Below, in pieces: positions 61,412 to 64,000 of a DNA stretch of 64,000 nucleotides (the stretch's first letter is position 1; each line of letters opens with the position of its first letter). Under the pieces are notes generated by a model. It ran no database searches. It was not told where the DNA came from and worked only from the letters and a program-made list of their open reading frames with translations. A program made the translations under genes and the position numbers. The stretch is from Gephyromycinifex aptenodytis (lineage in GTDB: Bacteria; Actinomycetota; Actinomycetes; Actinomycetales; Dermatophilaceae), in the NCBI RefSeq assembly GCF_012277275.1, contig NZ_CP051155.1:1302001-1366000 (forward strand), in the 5' to 3' direction.

Positions 61412-62254
61412 ATGCAGCAGCTGGTGGGGAAGATAAGGCGACGAGCGATCGGGCTCGTCACCGGGCTCGGATCCGGGGTACTGCTGGCGGCCTGCGGCGC
61501 CGCCGGCCCCGAGATGGTGCCGGCGGATCTACCGGAAGAGGCGCCGAAGGTTCTGTTCATCCACCACAGCACCGGAAAACGGATTTGGCAGGGTGGGCTG
61601 CCGGAGTGGATCGAACAGCACAACAAAGACACTGGGGCGAATTACCACCTGGTGGAACGTTCTTACCCCGACAAGCCGTACCCCTGGAGTAATGACCCGC
61701 ACGACTACTGGCAGTTGTGGGTGCAGCATTCCGGCCAGGATGCCTTCCGTAAGCAGCCCACGCTTGAACAGATAGCCCCCGCCTACGACCTCGTCGTGTG
61801 GAAGCACTGCTACATCGGCTCTGAGATGGAACCGCTCAAGGGCGAACCCGACGTTTCCTCCAAGAACAAGTCTGTGGAGAACTACAAGCTCCAGTACGAG
61901 GCGCTCAAGGCCAAGATGCGCGAGTTCCCCGACACGAAGTTCCTGGTGTGGACGCTGCCGCCGCACGTCGCCGCGAACACCTCGCCGGAGCAGGCCGCTC
62001 GCGCCGACGAGTTCGCCGAATGGGTCAGGACCTCCTGGGATGAACCCGGGGACAATATCTTCGTCTGGGACTTCCGAGCGATAGCAGCGGAGAACGGCGT
62101 CCTGGCGCCCCGCTACGCCAGCGGCGAGAAAGACTCTCACCCCAACGACGAGCTGTCCAAGAAGGCGGCTCCGATGCTGGGCCAGCGCATCGTGGACGTA
62201 CTCGGCGGCCACGGCGACACATCCCCGCTCACCGGCACCGCGGTCAACCCCTGA
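61412..62254 (+). CDS. Lipoprotein with SGNH-hydrolase-like fold
   Basis: 280 aa from ATG 61412 (AGGAG upstream). Signal peptide with lipobox LLAACGAAG near residue 25 marks a surface lipoprotein. The first strand reads KVLFIHHSTGKRIWQGGLPE, placing HHSTG where SGNH enzymes have GDS; LVVWKHCYIGSEMEPL, LVWTLPPHVAANTSPEQAAR and the final DSHPNDELSKKAAPML resemble later SGNH blocks (D-x-H). It precedes an acyltransferase and a glycosyltransferase, so a role in modifying an exported polysaccharide is plausible but inferred. Confidence 0.78.
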   Translation: MQQLVGKIRRRAIGLVTGLGSGVLLAACGAAGPEMVPADLPEEAPKVLFIHHSTGKRIWQGGLPEWIEQHNKDTGANYHLVERSYPDKPYPWSNDPHDYWQLWVQHSGQDAFRKQPTLEQIAPAYDLVVWKHCYIGSEMEPLKGEPDVSSKNKSVENYKLQYEALKAKMREFPDTKFLVWTLPPHVAANTSPEQAARADEFAEWVRTSWDEPGDNIFVWDFRAIAAENGVLAPRYASGEKDSHPNDELSKKAAPMLGQRIVDVLGGHGDTSPLTGTAVNP

Positions 62255-62276
62255 GAGCCCACCCACGTCCAGGCGC

Positions 62277-62307
62277 GCCACTTCGCCTCACCGGTAGGCG
62301 AAGTGGC
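62277..62307. terminator. 12-bp perfect hairpin between convergent genes
   Basis: GCCACTTCGCCT and AGGCGAAGTGGC pair over 12 bp with a seven-base loop (CACCGGT), placed between the stop of the lipoprotein and the stop of the acyltransferase. This is a strong bidirectional terminator candidate. Confidence 0.75.
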
Positions 62308-62315
62308 AGCCAGGT

Positions 62316-63017
62316 CTAGCTGAGCGAGTCCGGCGCTACCGCGGTGGCGTTTTGCCGTTCGGCCGGAGATGGCCCGTCGTAGCGCTCACGGAGCACCCGC
62401 GCCGGGGAACCTGCGGCGAGGGCACCAGCCGGGATGTCGCGCCCAGCCGTGCTCAGGGCCGCCAGGGTGACCTCGTCGCCGATGGTGACGCCCGGCAGAA
62501 CCACCGATTTGGAGGCCAACCAGGTGCGGCTACCGACCGTGACCGGCGTAGCGATCGCGTTCAGATAGCCGTCATCACCCGGAGCCGTGCGGTAGTGGGT
62601 GCTATCCACGACCGTGACACCCTCACTCATGCCGGTGTACTCCCCGATGACTACCCGCTCGGCGGAGTGGATGACGGTGCCCCACGACACAAGGTTGTGC
62701 CCCTTGAGTTCGAGCCGGCCGCTGACGTTCAGCACGGCGCCCGTGCGCACCACCGAGCCCTCGCCCAACTCGACCGAGCACCCGCCCTTCAGGCGCAGGA
62801 CAGCCCCGTCCTCGATGCGCACGTTCGGGCCGATCTTGAGCGCAATTGTGGATCCGGGCTCACCCCAGAAATGCAGGATCACCCGCGACGAGATGTCTGC
62901 CCGCGGGTCGATCTCGGTCTCAATCCCCAGCCCCGATAGCTTCGCCTCCAACCGAATCCGCTGAACAGCAAGCTGTGTGAGTCCGCGGCGGCGGACCCCC
63001 CGTAATGACGGCGCCAT
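62316..63017 (-). CDS. Hexapeptide-repeat (left-handed beta-helix) acyltransferase
   Basis: 233 aa from ATG 63017 with GGAGGGG upstream. Imperfect hexapeptide turns run from about residue 38 to 205 (IDPRADISSRV, IGPNVRIEDGAVL, VELGEGSVVRTGAVL, VIGEYTGMSEGVTVV, VTVGSRTWLASKSVV, VTIGDEVTLAALSTA), ending in DIPAGALAAGSPARVLRERY, the usual LbH acetyltransferase close. The HYRTAPGDDGYL loop may hold the catalytic His. It probably O-acetylates a sugar of a surface polymer; substrate unknown. Confidence 0.85.
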   Translation of the reverse strand: MAPSLRGVRRRGLTQLAVQRIRLEAKLSGLGIETEIDPRADISSRVILHFWGEPGSTIALKIGPNVRIEDGAVLRLKGGCSVELGEGSVVRTGAVLNVSGRLELKGHNLVSWGTVIHSAERVVIGEYTGMSEGVTVVDSTHYRTAPGDDGYLNAIATPVTVGSRTWLASKSVVLPGVTIGDEVTLAALSTAGRDIPAGALAAGSPARVLRERYDGPSPAERQNATAVAPDSLS

Positions 63018-63194
63018 ATCCCCTCCTTCGAAAATGCAGAACCACGAAAGTGCGTCTGTGAGCCCAGAGGCGTTCGCGATGCTGAGCGACGCAGGGCTGC
63101 GCCGGGATCATATGATGACATGAACTGGCGCCCACTCTTCGTTGTGGTTAAGGCCTGTCCACCCATCACCTTTTCCCGTAATGGAGGAGCAACC

Positions 63195-64000
63195 ATGCCC
63201 AACGAGTTGCCACATGTCGCCATCACTATGTGTACCTTCCGACGCCCGGAGGGGTTGGCCCGCGCCGTCGCCCCGATCCTGGAACAGGTCGCCGAGTGTG
63301 ACCGCGCCGCCGTCCGGTTGATCATCATCGACAACGATCCCGACGCCAGCGCGCAACAGGTGGTCGCCGAACTCCAGGCCCAGGGCGCCGAGCTGACCTA
63401 TGTACATGAACCCCGCCCCGGCATCGCAGCTGCCCGCAACGCCGGGCTGCAGGCCGCCGCCGCCGAAGACGCGGTGGTTTTCATCGACGACGACGAGGTC
63501 CCGGCCCCGCAGTGGCTGCAACGCCTCATCGACGCCTGGCTCAGCGCAGGTTGCGACGGCGTGACGGGCCCGGTGGAGTACGAATTCTCCTCCCCGCCGG
63601 ATCGCTGGGTGCGCGCCTCGCGGGTCTTCGACCGGCTCAGCCACCCGACGGGGACCCAGATGCCGGAGGCTGCAACCAACAACCTCCTGCTGAGCACGGA
63701 GATTCTGCGCCGCACCGGGCTACGGTTCGATGACCGGTTCGGTCTCACCGGGGGCAGTGACTCAGCGTTGACGCGTGCGCTGGTGGCAGCGGGCGCCGAT
63801 CTGCGTTGGTGCGACGAGGCTGTGGTGCGCGAGCTCGTGCCTGCTTCCCGGGCGGAGGCAGGGTGGGTGGCACGCCGAACCCGCAGGACGACCAATGCGG
63901 GCACCCGGTTGCAGATCCTGACCGCCGCGAGTGGAGCGCGCCGACTCCGGACTCGAGCCGAGCACGCCGGACGCGGAGCGTGGCGGATCGTGCGGGGCAG
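63195..64000 (+). CDS. Family 2 glycosyltransferase (3' end outside window)
   Basis: At least 268 residues from ATG 63195 (GGAGGA upstream). GT-A type features: HVAITMCTFRRPEGLARAVA near residue 7 (nucleotide-sugar strand), LIIIDNDPDAS, EPRPGIAAARNAGLQAA near 75, and VVFIDDDEVPAPQWLQRLI near 92 containing the DxD metal motif. The acceptor region has GLRFDDRFGLTGGSDSALTRAL near 177 (catalytic-base-type Asp). Continues beyond the window. Likely part of a surface polysaccharide cluster with the two preceding genes. Confidence 0.9.
   Translation, partial: MPNELPHVAITMCTFRRPEGLARAVAPILEQVAECDRAAVRLIIIDNDPDASAQQVVAELQAQGAELTYVHEPRPGIAAARNAGLQAAAAEDAVVFIDDDEVPAPQWLQRLIDAWLSAGCDGVTGPVEYEFSSPPDRWVRASRVFDRLSHPTGTQMPEAATNNLLLSTEILRRTGLRFDDRFGLTGGSDSALTRALVAAGADLRWCDEAVVRELVPASRAEAGWVARRTRRTTNAGTRLQILTAASGARRLRTRAEHAGRGAWRIVRG

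Overview
The window is a gene-dense, high-GC stretch of an actinobacterial chromosome. Diagnostic markers are mycothiol conjugate amidase (mca), an Eis-type acetyltransferase, menaquinone-dependent complex I, an actinobacterial secreted transglycosylase and UdgB. Gene order from coaA through phoH, isoprenyl synthase/hemolysin III, mca, DUF4307, greA, the SGNH hydrolase and thiolase, plus mfd-mazG-eno-ftsB-DUF501-ppx, parallels the Mycobacterium tuberculosis Rv1020-Rv1095 neighbourhood as I remember it. Sequence style (long NuoE tail, protein similarities) suggests Micrococcales, possibly a Dermatophilaceae/Intrasporangiaceae relative; the species cannot be fixed from the sequence alone.

Layout. 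1-13.9 kb: nuoA-M on the minus strand (nuoM cut by the window edge), tightly overlapping. 14.0-20.6 kb: menaquinone genes (menJ-like reductase, menG, menF, menD) with an Eis-family acetyltransferase, so the quinone and the enzyme that reduces it are encoded together. 20.6-23.3 kb: a degenerate PfkB-like gene and the lipoprotein NagZ. 23.4-31.5 kb: the tRNA t6A/S18 acetylation genes (tsaD-rimI-tsaB-tsaE), an alpha/beta hydrolase, NAD(P)HX repair (nnrE/nnrD), acpS and glmS. 31.6-38.6 kb: coaA, a frameshifted secreted transglycosylase, phoH, an MptB-like mannosyltransferase, a cis-prenyl transferase and hemolysin III/TrhA. 38.8-42.2 kb: mca, DUF4307, greA, msrA. 42.2-44.9 kb: one 912-residue ORF that reads as a FlgK-FliD fusion with no flagellar neighbours. 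45-49 kb: SGNH hydrolase, thiolase, a small hypothetical protein and a Bax inhibitor-1 family protein. 49.2 kb: a short-variable-arm (class I) tRNA with anticodon UAA. 49.3-61.2 kb: ACT protein, UdgB, Ppx, DUF501, FtsB, enolase, a membrane protein, MazG, a SurA-N lipoprotein, DUF779 and Mfd. 61.4-64 kb: lipoprotein SGNH-like protein, hexapeptide acyltransferase and a family 2 glycosyltransferase, probably the edge of a surface polysaccharide cluster.

The most unusual items are the orphan FlgK-FliD fusion, the class I tRNA carrying a leucine UAA anticodon, the single-frameshift transglycosylase with a direct-repeat operator-like element upstream, and the PfkB-like protein that has lost its catalytic GAGD motif. 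No mobile elements, CRISPR arrays, rRNA genes or integration scars were seen.
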